DNA from: Notospermus geniculatus
Lineage: Eukaryota; Nemertea; Pilidiophora; Heteronemertea; Lineidae
NCBI GenBank assembly: GCA_002633025.1
Contig: NMRB01000722.1
Span: forward strand, 23,698 to 87,697
Direction of reading: 5' to 3'
DNA: 64,000 nt
A program made the position numbers and the translations under genes. The stretch's first letter is position 1; every line of letters starts with the position of its first letter. The notes beneath the pieces were generated by a model. That model made no database searches, was not told where the DNA came from, and worked only from the letters and a program-made list of their open reading frames with translations. This document shows, in pieces, positions 47,601-62,600 of this stretch.

Positions 47601-50600
47601 ATGTTGACACCACAGTTGAATTTATGATATCATAATGCATTGGCGATCGTTTCTATAGATCAGCATAAGATGGGAAACATCACGGTGTGTTGTACATGTC
47701 TTGTCATCATAATCAGTGCAATAATCTCAGGTAAAATGAGTGATTATTTTGTCAGTGGAACAAGATATCGATTAGACTTAAGAACAGCATCCAATGCCTA
47801 ACAGGGCAGACAAGGCCCATCTAAAATACCTACCCCCTCATTTTTGATCTGAGCCCACTAACTTCTCGTTGTAAACTTTCATTCATTTCAGTAGCTTCAT
47901 CTAGATCTCTCTGGAGCTTGCGGCGTCCTGAATTGACCCTTGTCACTTCCTCCTCCAGCTCATCCACCTGACGCTTCAGGGCCTTCACTCGAGTATTCAC
48001 TTTCTCTCCCTAAAACACAGAAATATGAATGCATGTTGGACGCACTGAGTCAAGCAGACGGCATTTTTTCAAAGTTTTCTCGCATCTATTGGTATTGATT
48101 GAAAAATATTTGAAGAAAGGTTGTTCATATCAAGTATCTAACAACATTTCTTCAAATTCTTTCAAATTTATTTCCGAGGCTTTCTCAAAGCTTCAACAGA
48201 AGATGGTGTCTGCTTAAAACTGGGACTGATGGATTAAAACAGCTGCCTTTAACCTAATCCTTCCTATTTTGCCCCACAAGTCTACCATACGGTATAATAC
48301 CTGTTCCTTGTACTGGTCAGCATGGCGCCTTTCATCTTCCACCTGCATCATCATTTCCTTTAATTTCTTATCCAGACGACGATTCTGCTTGGCAGCTTGA
48401 GCACGTTCCCTGAAACAAGGAGATAATTCCATCTAGTGAGTGCTGAATGGATGAATTTAATGTACTACAGGAGGAAACTGACGTGCCCGAAGGAAGCCTG
48501 CCCGGTCAGAGAGTCAGCCTGTCCATCACATGAAGACCGAGTCTGACCGGTGATCAAACCCGCAACCTCGGAGATGACAGGTGCAGCTATTTCCACAGCG
48601 CCGCTCTGACAGCTCTAAGAGAAGGAGCTCTCATCCAACTATAATTTATATCCTCTTGTTTTGCACTTATGTTTTTCACAACTCATCATCACTCACTTCA
48701 CTGAGAAACGTGAGCGTGCTGTACTTACCTAGCCTCAACTTCAAGTTGCTCCTCCAGATTAACAATCTTACTCTCTAGAGATGATATAGTAGCTTTTGAA
48801 CGTGACCTCATCTGTGTTTCCATCTCGGCAAGTTTATTTTTCAAGTCCTTGTTCTGCCTCTCGAGCTGACTGCGCGAGTTCTCATGTTTCTGTGACAGTG
48901 AACGTTCCGATGCAAGCTCGGTGGTCAAGCTCTCAATCTGTAAGCGAAATTGAAAAGATTTAGGCTAGTGCATTACGTACGTGATGCCATGGTAGCATCA
49001 TGACGTCACGGACAGGAAATCCAGTCTTCGGTATGGAAATGGCTAAGAACTATCTGATTGATTAGCTGCCGATTTCCCAGCTTCCATTACTTATATTATA
49101 CATACCTGCATGTTATTCTTTTTGGCCTTATCGACCATCAATGCCAAATTGCTCTGTTCTTCCTCCAGTTCCTCCTCCAGCTCAGACACACGTATTTCAA
49201 TTCGGCGTTTTTCATCCAGGAGTGCTTGCCTGCAATCAGAAGCATCAGTGTCAGGGTTTCGATTCGAAGCTGATGTCAACAGCCTGCCATGTGGTCAGCA
49301 TCATTAACAAAAGAAGCTGGACCCCAGCAATGCCAGATCTCAGGGAAAAGCTTATCTTTAACTTGGCCATAGAGGAAATCAGGTTAATCTAACATTTAAC
49401 AGTGGTTACAATAGGCAGGTTCTCTTTATAACCTACTTGCTGGTGGAGCTGCTTCCCACTTCATCGAGGAGTTCATCCCTTTCTCCTTCCACGGTACGCC
49501 TGGCCCTCTCCGACGAGGAGAGCTCCTCCTGGAGCTGGGCCACATCCTGTTCCAACTGCTTCATCTTCCTCTCATTGTCCTTAGCAGACGCCAGGGCATC
49601 ATCTTTATTACGCAGAGCATCCTCAAGTTCAAGCTGCTGGTCCTTCATCTGAGCCTTATTTCAAAAAGAACATCAAATAATATCAGAGGTATACTGGCTA
49701 AACTCGTACTGGCTAAAAATTGTTTAAAACTACATTCATTTGTTGGTTAAGTATGTCCCCTGTGTACATTACAAAGCCCTGTGCTTCCTGGATGTGGGCA
49801 GGGGTGTTACACCAAAGTGACCATTCATTTTCCACATACAAAATGCTTCAACTTACCTGCAGTTTCTTAAGCTGTTTGAGGGCATCATCCTTCAGACGTT
49901 CCGCCATCTGAACCTGTTGCTCCATATCGGCAAAGTCACCCTCCAGCTTCTTCTTGGCGCTGACGGCCATGCCTCGCTGTTTACGCTCATCTTCAAGTTC
50001 TTCTTCCATTTCACGGAGCTGCAACAAAAAAGAGAAGGTGAAACCATCTAAAGCGGAAATGCTTCCAACCTGCAAGTGTAGGATACTCGCTCCAACCAAG
50101 GATAATCTCTCAAGGCAATGCAGCCCCCTTCAATGGGAAAAGACAGTATCTTCACTGCAGATCGATCAATGGGATCATGTATTTGAATTCCCACAGTACC
50201 TGTCTGATGAGTGCTTTCCTCTTCTCCTCTGCTTGCTCATCCTTGGTTTGCAAGTCACGCTCGAACTGTGCTTTCTGTGCCTGCATGTTGACCTCGTAAC
50301 GGAGCTTGGCATCTTCAGTCGCCTGCAGTTCATCCTCCAATTCTTCAATCTGAGTGCGCTGCTCCTCCACCTACAAAACACAAAAGATGATTCAGAACCT
50401 ATCAAGTACCATTGGTTGGCTTTTTTTATGTCCCACTGTGAAGCAAGATTTGTTAAGTTTCACTGACTGGGCCAGTCCACAACCTTACCGACAATTCCAC
50501 CCAAATCAGGGCAGACTGAGACTCCACCCTCATGGGCTACACTCACACTCAAATTTCCCATGCTAAATTTTTCACAACACCCATAAACTGTTCACCTTCT

Positions 50601-53600
50601 AGTGCTACATTTTTCATTGATCCCCTTATAATTATACCACATGTTCCTTGCAATTACAAGAGAATCATCAACCACCTACCTGGCCTTCCAAAGCTCTCTT
50701 GGCACGCTCCAACTCATGAACGTTCTTACCCACATCGTCCTTGCTAGACATAAGATATTCGAGCTCCCGACTCTGTTTGGTACGATCACGTTCGAGCTCT
50801 TCGATCCTCGCTTGAAGTTCTTCAGCTTCACGTTGGTAAGAAAGGATCTTGGATTCCTTCTCGCGTGCGTCACGCTCAGCAGCATCACGTTCAGCAGCGC
50901 GCCTGAAACAATTCATCACAATATGAAACTGGAAAAGTCCAACAGGATTGCTCAATCACCTGCAGTGGTGCAGTGGAAAATCAGTGACTGTCACCTCTGA
51001 TGTCCCGGGTTTGATCCTGGAACCTTTCTTCAAGTGATATACATACCTTTCCGACTGGGCTTTCTCTTCGGCCAGATTCTGATCAAACTTCCTCTGTTTC
51101 TTCTCAAGCTGAAGCAGGGATGATCTCTGTCCCTCCATGGCCACATTCAAATCCTCAACCTCAGCCTGCAGTTTCTTCTTACTGCGTTCGAGCTTGTCGT
51201 TTACCGAGGTCAAGTCGTCGTTGCGGCCCTGCATCATTTCGATCTCCTTCAGCAGCTTCTTACGACCTTCCTCCATGCTCTCCATCATTTGAGCATCATC
51301 ATCAGCTTTCTTTTTGAGATCACCGAGCTGGAAAAAACATGACAATGCATCATTTTATTGATTTCATGGTAAAATTCGAGGATGAGACCAATGCTTTCAC
51401 AAACTAGCAAACTGAAGGATGCTGTATTTCAGAGTGGATTCTGATAACGAAACATTTGCTCAAAATCTAATCTATTCGAGAGATTGAAATGAAAACACAC
51501 TCACCTGTTGGTTGGCAACAGCAAGCTGCCTCTCGACACTCTTCCTTGCCTCTTCCTCTTCCTCCAACTGGTCAGTGGCCATCTCACGCTCTTCCTCCAG
51601 TTGTCTTATCTTCGACTGCAGATTCAACTTGAGCTTTGTCTCCTCTTGCAACGAGTCATGTGCATCATTCAAGTTGGATTCCAATAATGTAAGCTGCTTC
51701 AGAGCTGCTGAGAGTTTATTATCTGTGGCTTCGAATCCTTGGTTAGATTGTTCTACTTCAGCCTGAAATATAAAAAAAGTATGTCACAGAAAGCATCAGC
51801 AGGGCTCAAGGTTAAGAGTCATTTAAGAAACATCTGATTCTGAGCCAGAATTTCGCATGGTAAACTTGCCTAGGGCTGAATCAAGATACCACTGGGCCAC
51901 GACTTTCCATGAATTAGATGACATCACATCCAACCACTGAAATTATGAAGAATCACAAATAAACTTACCTGTAACTTGGATATTTTTTCAACCATGGTTT
52001 TCTTTTCATTCTCCATCTCAGATAGTTTAATCATGAACTCCTGAGTCTGTGCTTCCAGTTGTTTCTTTTTCCTGTCTGTTTCTTGTTTAGCAACGCTAAT
52101 ATTTTTTAGATCTGTTGCCATGTCTACATTTTCTGCCTCGAGGGTAGCTTTCGTCTTTTCTAGACTAACCCTGGCCTGGAAAAATGTTTTAGACAAAGTA
52201 AGACACCAGCAGATACCAACACAAAGTAACATAATAAAGTGGGGAACACAAACAAATTACCCGAGTCATGGTTTTCAGCGACTGAAACGAATATCAGCCC
52301 CATTGATACAAGTAACCAAGTCATAGTTGTAGTTTTCATCCACCGAACTCAAGTCAACCCAAACCTTAAAACTGAACGGTGAAAGCAACTGCAGGTGATT
52401 GATATGTCCAAAACTTACCCGTTTTGATTGATCCAACTGTTCATTCAATTCCTCCACTTGCTTCGTTTGTTTATGTCTCATTTCAGTGACTTGGTTCTCA
52501 CGGTTTCTCATCTCATCGTCTAAGGCTTTCTTCAGGTCCTCGACTTCCTGCTCACGTTTGGTACGCAACTCTTGCACAGCTGCAGTTGTATCTATTGAAT
52601 CTTCAAGCTCGCTCTTCAAAGCTTCCAGTTCCTGCAGCGGAATCATATGTTTAGAGAGGAGGGCATAGTTGATAAATAATGGCACCCAAAATGAATACAC
52701 TGGATACAGCGACACCTCAGTATCAAAATCACTGAGAGAGGACAGATGACAAAGAAATTAGGCTATACCTCTCCAAGGTCCCTCTTTTGCTTTTCAGCCT
52801 TGGTGCGTGCTGCTCTCTCAACGTCGAGATCCTCTTGGGCTTCGTGGAGCTGTGATTCTAATTCACGCAGTTGTTTTTGAGCAATAGTTCGGCCTGCTGA
52901 CTCCTCATCGGTCCTTGAAGAATGAACAAGTATTTATAGAACAGGCGACTCACATGTCTGAAGCCAGCATGACGGCCAACAAATACACATTTTTAACCGG
53001 GTGATTGGGACAAACAGAAAGCCAGCCAAAATATGACATGATTCGGTAAACAGTGCCAACAGCTGAATCACAATTAGTTTTTCACTCACTTTTGCAAAAC
53101 CAAGCGTAGCTCTTCATCTCGCTTAGCCAATGTAGCTTGCAATTCCTCACAGTGACTTTTCTTTTCCAGCAACTGTTCACGGACATCATTCAACTCCGTC
53201 TCAAGCTTTCTCTTAATCTTCTCTAACTCTTGCCGAAGCTGAAATTTGAAAACACACAATATGGTGCTTGCTTTTATGGCATCTCAATGTGAGGCCGAGA
53301 CTGGTACATGGTTTCCTGGGGTCTGTGGGTGGAGTGCGAGCCCTGTTGAAGGGGGGGGCTGCTATCCACCAGGCTGTGGTTGTTGGAAGTACAGAAACAT
53401 ACGAAGTAAATTTAGCTCTGGTCATCACAATACTCTTGACAGCCAAGGAAAGGAATCAATTGTTCCGAGACTTCCCTGAAAACTAGAATTTTAAAAGTCT
53501 AAAATACTTACAGCTTGTTCCTTCTTTAGTCTTTCCTCAAGGTCCTTAATCATGCCTTCATATTTATTTTTAGATTTGGTCAAGTGTTTGACCTTGTCTT

Positions 53601-56600
53601 CTTCTCCTACCAGTTGTGTACTGATCTCTGCTACACGGTCTTCTAAACCTTTCTTTTCTTTTGTCAACTGTAACAGAAAGACACTAAGAAATGAGCATTC
53701 GGATATCATTTGAAGTGCGACTAGAGGACTCTTTATGTCCAAGTCATTTTGCAGTTCTCCATGAATATTTTCAAAGGTTATGAGGGTATAAGTGAATGTG
53801 ATACCCACAGGGTATCAGGGCTCCTCATATTAGGGTAAACATTTTTGCTTAAATCTGCACGACATTACGCAGAATGCAACCAGAACTTGAACGTACCTTG
53901 GCATTTGTATCTTCTTGTAAAGCCAGAGCCTCCTCTATTTTCTTCGCCTTGGAATCAACCGTCACCTTTTCTAACTGAAGTTTTTGTCGTGCTTGTTCCT
54001 CTTCTTCCAATCTGTAACAGAAAAGACATCCATGAGACAAATGAAGCATTCGGAAAATCAGAATTCCAATTAAACACAAAGCAGCAGACGGTAATTGTGG
54101 ACCAGCCGACTCCAGCCACATAGGACTGGCTTTCCCTTGGCTTCCCAGACACATACAGTCAACGTCACCTATAACGTACTGATTGGGACAAGCAATTTTT
54201 GTCCTTTATATGCAAAGTCTGTTGTATGCATATGGCCGATGCATTGTAAAACGGGACCGGAACTTCCAGTTTCAGTACGTTGTAGGAGATTGTCCGGTAT
54301 ATGCAAGACCGTTATATGCGACGTTGACTGTAGTACCCAATGCCCTGGAAGGCGGCACCCCCTTCAACAACGCTCACACACCACATCATCTGACTTCAGG
54401 ACACCATGTACCAGTCTCTGTACTCCCTTTGGGAACACGTAAAAAAACTAAAATTTCCACCAAGCCGTGAACAAGACAAGGAATTCTACGCACTGTTCTT
54501 CTAAATCTTGAATAGTTTGGTTCAGTTTCTTTTTATCAGTAGCCAGCGTTTGGTTTCTCTCTTCCTCCTCATCTATCCTGGCCTCATAGTCCTGCAGCAG
54601 TTCCTCCAGCTCACCGTTCTTTTGACTAAGGCGAGCACAGGACTGAAAGGAGCAGCAAAATTGTAGATATTAGAATAACATGGAAGAATCTATCAACAAA
54701 ACACAATGTAGAAAACTGCAGTAAAAACAGTCCAGTTGTTGCATTAGAATTGAGCGCATTTCTATAGAATTTCTAGTTGTGTACAAATTTTTCAGCAGTC
54801 AATGAGATTAAACCTCTTACCTCCTGTGTCTCTGCACATAATTCCGTCTCAGCCCTCAGTTGTTCAGAAAGGATATTTTTCTCTTCAACCACCTGGACAT
54901 GGGTCTTTTCAAGCTCACCGAGAGTCGACTGCTGTTTCTCAAACTGGTCCTTCACCTTCTTCAGCTCTTCTTCCTTGATGGTCAACACCTCTTCTTGTCG
55001 TGTTACATTCAGCAGAGGTTTCACCTAAACAGTAACAGTTTATAACATTATGTGTACACGATGATTCGGCACTACGACCTTCAATGTAAGTTTCTATTGA
55101 TTTTAATGTAAGTATAGCATGGGATTAGAAAATCAATCAAGGAATGGGCGATTCATCATATTTATGTGTAAAACGCAGCAATTAGACTGATGCACCCTGG
55201 TTAGTCCATAACGTTCAAGCTTTACAAGTTGGTGTACAGGAGGCGATGGATCCATACTGTTTCAGTATCTAGTCTTTTTTACAGGCCGTCATCGGAGTCG
55301 GGTTGTGAGTGGATGAAAGTGAGAATATGGATGTGTACATCCTGAACGTCATGTCCTGAAGTATGGAAACCTTCGCAGTAAGTGCTAGAGTTATATGACA
55401 ACTCTTCACAATGTCTGGTGCCTACCTTTGTGAAAAGTCTCCACCACTGCCAGTTCCTCAGTTTGAGGTATGATGCACAGTTCCTCTGTATGATCCTGAT
55501 TGCACTCAACTGCTGCAGACGACGCTGGTAGTTTCTGAAAATAAAGCGCAACCATCATTTGATTGGTCACTTTTTCTCGGATTTATAATCTTCTTTTTCC
55601 AATTTTTCTAATATTTCAACAAGTAAAAGTAACACGGGCACTTCTGAAGAAACTGACCTCATCTCCACTTCAAAAATACCCTTAGAGCAAGAATAATATT
55701 TCATAACATTGACTAACCTCCTAGCCAGCAGACCTCTTGCATAGGCTTGGAACTGGATGATGATGTCAGTCAGCTTGAGGTCCCTCTCCTCCTCAAGATG
55801 GGCAAGGACACCAGCACGGAAGAACACCTTACTCTGCCCAATCCTGTACAAGTTGGGATCCAGCTCCAGGGCATCAATCTGGAAAACGACGCAGTTACAC
55901 CATCAATTGTAGATCTGAAGTGATGAGACATGGAAGCCCCCATGTCTGGTAAACTCCCCAACTACAGTCAGAGATCACACAACCTACCATTATCTTGGAG
56001 GCTTTCCTTCCATCCATGAAGCCCTTAGGCACAGCGCTAGGTGTGAGAATCTCGTATCTCTGCTTGAACTCCTGGAAAATGATTCTGTTGGGGAAGCCCT
56101 GGCGACAAATCCTAATACCTTCCAAGACACCATTGCAGCGCAACTGATCTAGCACCAACTGAGCATCAATCTTGCCAGCCTACAAGATAATGAACGAAGA
56201 CAGAATTAGTGTTGATTACATTATTTTTGAGATTTGTTTTGTGACAGATTGTTACTAGATGCACTTTTATGAAAACTCTGTTGAAACTGGCTGATTATTA
56301 TGGAGATGCAAGTAATTTTGTCTTGTTTTCTAAACCTACCTTCTTCTCATGATTGGGAATGATGCACCTGACGAAGTTGGGGTTTGTGTTGTTGAGTGTT
56401 GCCATGAGTTTGGACAGCTGTTCCTTGTACAACTGACTGACAGTTCGGAACATACCCCTCTTGGTTCGACTACTACCAAACATCGAGTCGGATTCATTAG
56501 CACCCAGAGCAACGATTTCAGCTGAAAAAGATGCGAAAACCTGCACTGTCAAAGAGAGTTGCCCTCCTTATTACAGGAAGAATGGGTCCAACTGGGTTTG

Positions 56601-59600
56601 AACCCACACCCCCGAGGTAGCAGGCACCGAAGTTTCCACAACACCATTCTGACCGCCCAGTCAGCTCATACAGCATACAAATAAGCTGACATGGAAAAAT
56701 GCGACGACCTCTTACCATCCTTCCAGATCAGACTGACAAAGCTGTCTGATGATGACTGCAGCAGTTTCACGATGTTGTCATTCAATGGATCCATGTTCTT
56801 CATCAGCCATTGAGCAGCAGAATATTCCACTTTCCCTGCATAATGGATCAGTGTGAAGTCGCTGGTTGCCCTGAAATCTGGTTTCTGGAATTTCGGGTGC
56901 TTGCCGTGCTCCCTCATCAGCTTCTCCACGAATGACTTGTCAGTGGACTTGGGGAACCAGCACTCTTCATCTAGCAGAGCCATGATACCCATGGGCTGAA
57001 ACGGAAGAATGCAAGATGGGCACATAACATCAAGAAAGTGGCCACTGCGTTGGATGACACCGAAAATGACAGCACAACGTCACTGCACAGCCAAAACATT
57101 TCCTCTCTCAAATGGTCAGGGGAAAGTTCCAGTAAAACTGCTTGATCAGCAGGCCAATGTCTTTTTCACCATCAAATTTGCGCTTTTATGCAAACGTACC
57201 TTCTCAATGAGGTCAATAGTTGGTTGCAGATCCAAACCAAAGTCGATGAATGTCCAATTGATGCCTTCTTGTTTGTACTCTTGCTGTTCCAGGATGAACA
57301 TAGTGTGGTTGAACAACTGCTGTAGTCTCTCATTGGTGTAGTTGATACACAGCTGTTCAAAGGAGTTCAACTGGAGAGAGAAAGACACAGGTCAGATCAG
57401 GCTTGTTAGTTATCCCACATGTCAGGAGATGGCAGCACTGTCCGTCTCCTGGCTACATGTTCAGCTATTCTCTGTTGAGACCAGGGATCAGGAAGAATCC
57501 TTGTCCGTAGCACGGCACGTACGTGAGCAACCATGCTGAAGCAAAAGGGTTGACAATGGGCACTGACTTCCTGCTTCCTTCCACATTCCAAAGACAAGGA
57601 AGTCGCTTTGTCCAGAAGAAAGGGAAGCTACCTAATTCCTGAAAAGGAATTCTGAATCTGATCACGACAGCATTCAGCTTATAGGAAGGTCTTTTTTCAG
57701 TCTAAATCAGCATTTTTTACCTGGAAGATCTCAAAACCAGCAATATCAAGAATACCGATGAACGAGGCACCCTGACGTTTGGTCCTGTCCAAACATTTGT
57801 TGATTCTGCTGACGAGCCATTTGAACATCCTCTCATACAAGGCCTTGGTGATCGCCTCGACAGAGAATTCAACCTGTTCTTTGCTTTGGGCCTTGGTGAC
57901 AAAGTCCCGGCCGACCTTCAGTTTGGGTCGGAGCATGGCTCTGGTCAATTCTGTCACTTGTAAACCAAGAAGATGGCAGATTTTCTGAGCAACTGAAATC
58001 ATAATGAAAATGTGTTGGAGACTTCAAAGGGCTCACTGCATTCTACCATGTCTGCCTTCAGGTCTTAACGATTACGTCCTGCCTCGGTCTACTACACTAG
58101 GTTTCATTACACCATTCATTGCAGTGTATAACACAACTAAACAATGCTGACACTACATCTATATTCGAGGAAGTAATCTTTTTACAACTAAATTCCTTTA
58201 TGTTTTTCTTCTCCATCCACCAGGTAAATGCAACCATCACACAAGGATTTTTTAAGCAGAAAACCACAGGTAACTAATACGCACTGTATTCAAGTCTAGT
58301 ACATAGAGCCTGACCCACGATAATTGTTTACTGGTTCAGACAAGAATGCGCACTTTAATCACGTTATATTGAGCCATAAATCTTTAGACTGGGATCATTA
58401 TACTAATTAAGATAAGGAAATTTGATGAATGAAGGTAACTCTGGTGAACACCACAAGATGTCCTCCCTGTGTCGGTCAGCAAAGTCCACGATATAATCCT
58501 GGGTGACACACTCAACATTCTTTACTTAAAATCTTACTTATCTCAAGTATTCTTGAACTTTGATGAACTTAGTTGCAATAATACTTACCAGTGTTATCAG
58601 GCATGGAGGCCTGTTCTGTGTTCCTCTCTGATTTGAATTTCATGTTGCCAAACTGAAGTACAGCAGATACCACTCGGATTATGGCTGAAAGGGTGACAAA
58701 TGATATCAATATAGCTGATAACCCAACAAATCCTCACATCATACAGAAACCCGTCACTAAGGTTCTCACTGGGAGCTTTCCAATGAATACCAATGTGACA
58801 GTATTCAGGTGATATTCAAGCTTTTAAAATCTTATTTCTGACAAAATTGTCCTTGGGAGTGAAAGGGTGAATATGAAGAGAGCGAGATATTTTCAAAAGA
58901 ATGTATACACAACCAAAATACATACAGGCTTGTTCATCAGGAGTGAATCCCATAATAGTCATGGCTTCCAATGTCTGTTTGAACATCTCTTCCTCTTCTT
59001 CATTGCCACTAATACCCATGTAACCATTGCTAAGGAATGAATAGTTCTTGAAGTCTTCGAGCAGGAAATCAACTGGAAAAATAACATGACACTTGTATAT
59101 AACCACTGTTTTTACATAACACTTTCCACTGAAATATGTAGAACTTGAATAGCAACTCATTCAGTGTTCATTTGTTCCCTTCTGACTACCGGTAGGTTCA
59201 AGTACAGAAGCCGGGCAAGCTGCTTTTATATTGTTTTATGGACAAAAATTGGTGAATTCATGGCAACAGGAGGAAACCAGAGTTCCCAGAGAAAACCTGT
59301 ACCATCAAAGAGAACTGGCCTCTCTATCACGTAAGTTCTATAGAAAGGACAAGGAACCATAACACTGACTGTAACACCAGTGTTTTCCAACAACAAAAGA
59401 AAAGTGTTTTTTTACAACAATGTCATGCAGAAAAATGTCAGACAAGAAAAGATCGTGCCTTATGAAGCAATTTTTGCTGCTTAATATCATCTTTCCTACA
59501 GAGCTGGCACATAAACGCCAATTACTGATGAGTTCAGCCACAGCAGGCATCGCCATGCATCCTCTCCAGATAAGCCATATCATCCGCTTATGAGATCGAC

Positions 59601-62600
59601 ATGGATAACTGACAACCAATGATGATAAATGAAGGTGGCCCATTTTTTCCCTACATTTGCCACTGGATTGATTGATCTGCACATAGACATTATCCCCTTC
59701 CATTTGTCTGAGCTCTTAATGCTGCCAGGGTTGTACAGTGTGTGTACATGTGCCGGCCCATTGCATCTCACTTGGGACACAATAATGCGATAATACAAGG
59801 TGCCTTTGCCATGAACTTGGGCAGAAATGCAAAGGCAGCATAAGCACATGTCACTGATCAAAAATGTTCTGAACCCAAGAACAACAACGGGTGTTTGAAA
59901 GCGGACAACCAGAAGATTTTTCCAGTTGTTAACTTGGTGAATTCTTCTACAGTTTCTCTAAATGCACGACGTACTGAATCAGGAGCCAAGCACCAATTCC
60001 AGGCATTATAAGCTCTATAGACAGCAATAGGCAAATTATTGTGTCGTAGGAGGAAACTGGAGTGCCTGTGCACTCAGAGAGTCACCCTCTCTATCACATG
60101 AAGAACGGACCCAAGTGGAAACTGAACCTGGCACCTGAGCAGTGACTGGGGCTGATATTTCCACTCTGACACTGACAGTCCCACTCATATCACTTCACTT
60201 TACTTTTTACTTTACCAACTCACATCACAATCAACTACACAAGACAAACAATCTCTCAGTCCTCGAAAAGTTGCTCGTTTATTTGCCATTTGCGATCATG
60301 AATCAAGACTTTGCTAATGAATGCAATCATAAGGTCCCAATTTGGTGATTAAAAAGTCACTTTTAATTGTATTTATTCGCAAAAGTCTAAATCAAGGTCT
60401 ACGGTACTCTGTACTTTTAACAGGCACTCAGAATGCCAGGAAATCGATTCTTCAACAGCCTCTGATTTCAAAATTTTTCTGGGGGAGGGCCCCATCAGGG
60501 CGTGCTTCTGGCATTCATGGTTGTGGCAAATGACATTTCAATCCAACTCGCCAGTTGGTGAGTCGGCCTTCGGCTGAGTTTTCGAGCACTGATTCTCTAT
60601 CAATGTAGGCCTACCATTGAAGTACATGTACCTCCTTTTTGTACCAACCACATTGTGTCAATGTAATGTATATATCATATCATGATTGGTAAAAACTTGT
60701 ATCCACAGGAAAGTTGATGTAAACATCAATTATAAAGCACTCCCAACAAAGAGAAATAGTGTAATAGCAATAATTATCACATAAATCACAGACTAACAAG
60801 AGAAGTGATTGAAATCATTTCCTTTTTTCCAAATTATTCAGTCCTGTTCCAAATTTTCAATCAAGAACAATCAGAGCCCAAAAACATGTTTTAGCAGTCA
60901 AGTGAAGTGTCAACCTAGCATCAAGGCTTGGAAATAGTCGCGTGGTCAGAGCTATCTGGAGCTGTTCATAAATAAGTGAGGGAGCTGAAATTATCTAGGG
61001 GTACCTGGTACCTTATTTCCAGAGCACCCAAAACAGCCCCAGACACACACAGGACATCTGCTCAAGGCATTATGAACATGACAAGACTGAAAATTCATTG
61101 GAGCAAGACAGGATCAACTGAAAAGAGCTGATGTATCAGTGTTTCAATACACTGCATTTGGATATGCAGGCCTTCACAAACTCAACACACTGAGCACAGC
61201 ACCGGAAATGTATATTCAATGGACAATTCTCTAATTCGCAGATCTGCGCACTTCCGCCGAAATCTCAACCAGAACCTCGATGTGAAACGGGCTGACGTGA
61301 CGCCATCCACGATTCAGCAGTGGTTAACTCCGACGCAACGACTTCGACGTCACTGTCGTGGGGTTCTCTGCGTCACGTCATTCAATTTTATACCGAGGTT
61401 ATGGTTGGGATTTTGGCGGAAGTGTGCAGATATTTATCGTTTACGTCAGTTTGAGAACGGTCTATCCTTCAACAGCCCTAATCTTATCTATAGGCTCAAA
61501 CCTCAGAATTCAGCCCTTTGATTTGAACAGTAGCAGCATTTGTTGTAATTAAGACATGACAAGGAGATTCAATGGATTCAAGCATCTTAGTCCAAAATTT
61601 ATGTCAAGTGGGATTACAACCATTTCAATAGCTTCATATAGGCCTACATCACTTCCTAGACATATTAACGACCGTTTCAGCAATTCATAACTTAAAGTTG
61701 AACTGTTGATGGTATAAATATTCATCCATCCAGGCACAACACCGCATCAAGTATAAATAATTGTGCATCGATAATGGGAATGAATGTCCCATAGAGCTCA
61801 GGTGAAGTGCCTGGTAAAATGAATTGATTATTGACAATCTATCTCTTAATCATTCCCACTAGTATAGGCCTTGAAATATTCCTAGGCCTATACCAGCAAC
61901 AGGTGAGTATTATGATAGAACCACGGCACGTGCTGGTAGTGTGTAGTGAAGCAAGGGAGCTGTATTTTATCAGTTAACTATAACATGTCACAACTGTTTC
62001 TGATTCATCACCTTGACATTAGAATACCTGGCACAATTGGAAAAGCTGTCAACTAGTAAAACCAGTGGCAAGGCACACTGCACTCCAATGGTAAAAGGCA
62101 GTATCGCACCTGTCATCAGTGGGACAGCAGCTGATTGAAGTAACAGCCATACTCTACACTACAGTTTACTTGGTAGTAGACAAGAGAGCCTTTCTTTCAA
62201 TCAACCATCTTCCTGCTGCTCACAAACCGAGTTACTGCCTTATGCCAGGGTGCTCTGGTTCATTCAGCCACAATCCATTTCACATTTCTTTCATCTATCA
62301 TGAATTAGCGAGGTACATTGAGATTTATTCATCCTGAAGATATCTGATATCTGATGGCCGATGATCGGTCCTATAGAGACAGAACCTGGTCTAAACCTAC
62401 CCTTCTCTTCTGCTGTGGACCCCTTAAGTAGCTGGTAGAAGATGTGGAAGCTCCTCTCACTGACTGCCTGGCGAACGGCACGTGATTTCTCCAACAGGTC
62501 TGTCCATGGTCAAGGAAATCTTACTGTACTTTAAACCCAACAAGACCCTCCGTTTACTTTGTAGGCTATGTCAGCATCAGGCACAAATGACAGGCCACAT

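Larger units (their letters stand above)
59073..62400 (-). other. Myosin II intron 2 (3.3 kb)
   Basis: It holds two SINE copies (59266-59334 truncated; 60047-60182) and a foldback (61241-61432). No coding exon is seen, and direct joining of the flanking exons keeps the frame (G+TT gives Val). Confidence 0.8.

Noticed and set aside
47834-57992. Plus-strand Ser/Leu-rich frames opposite the myosin rod exons (for example 49437-49652, 51512-51766)
   Set aside because: They are antisense shadows of Glu/Lys/Leu-rich coiled-coil exons; splice signals and conserved sequence are on the minus strand.
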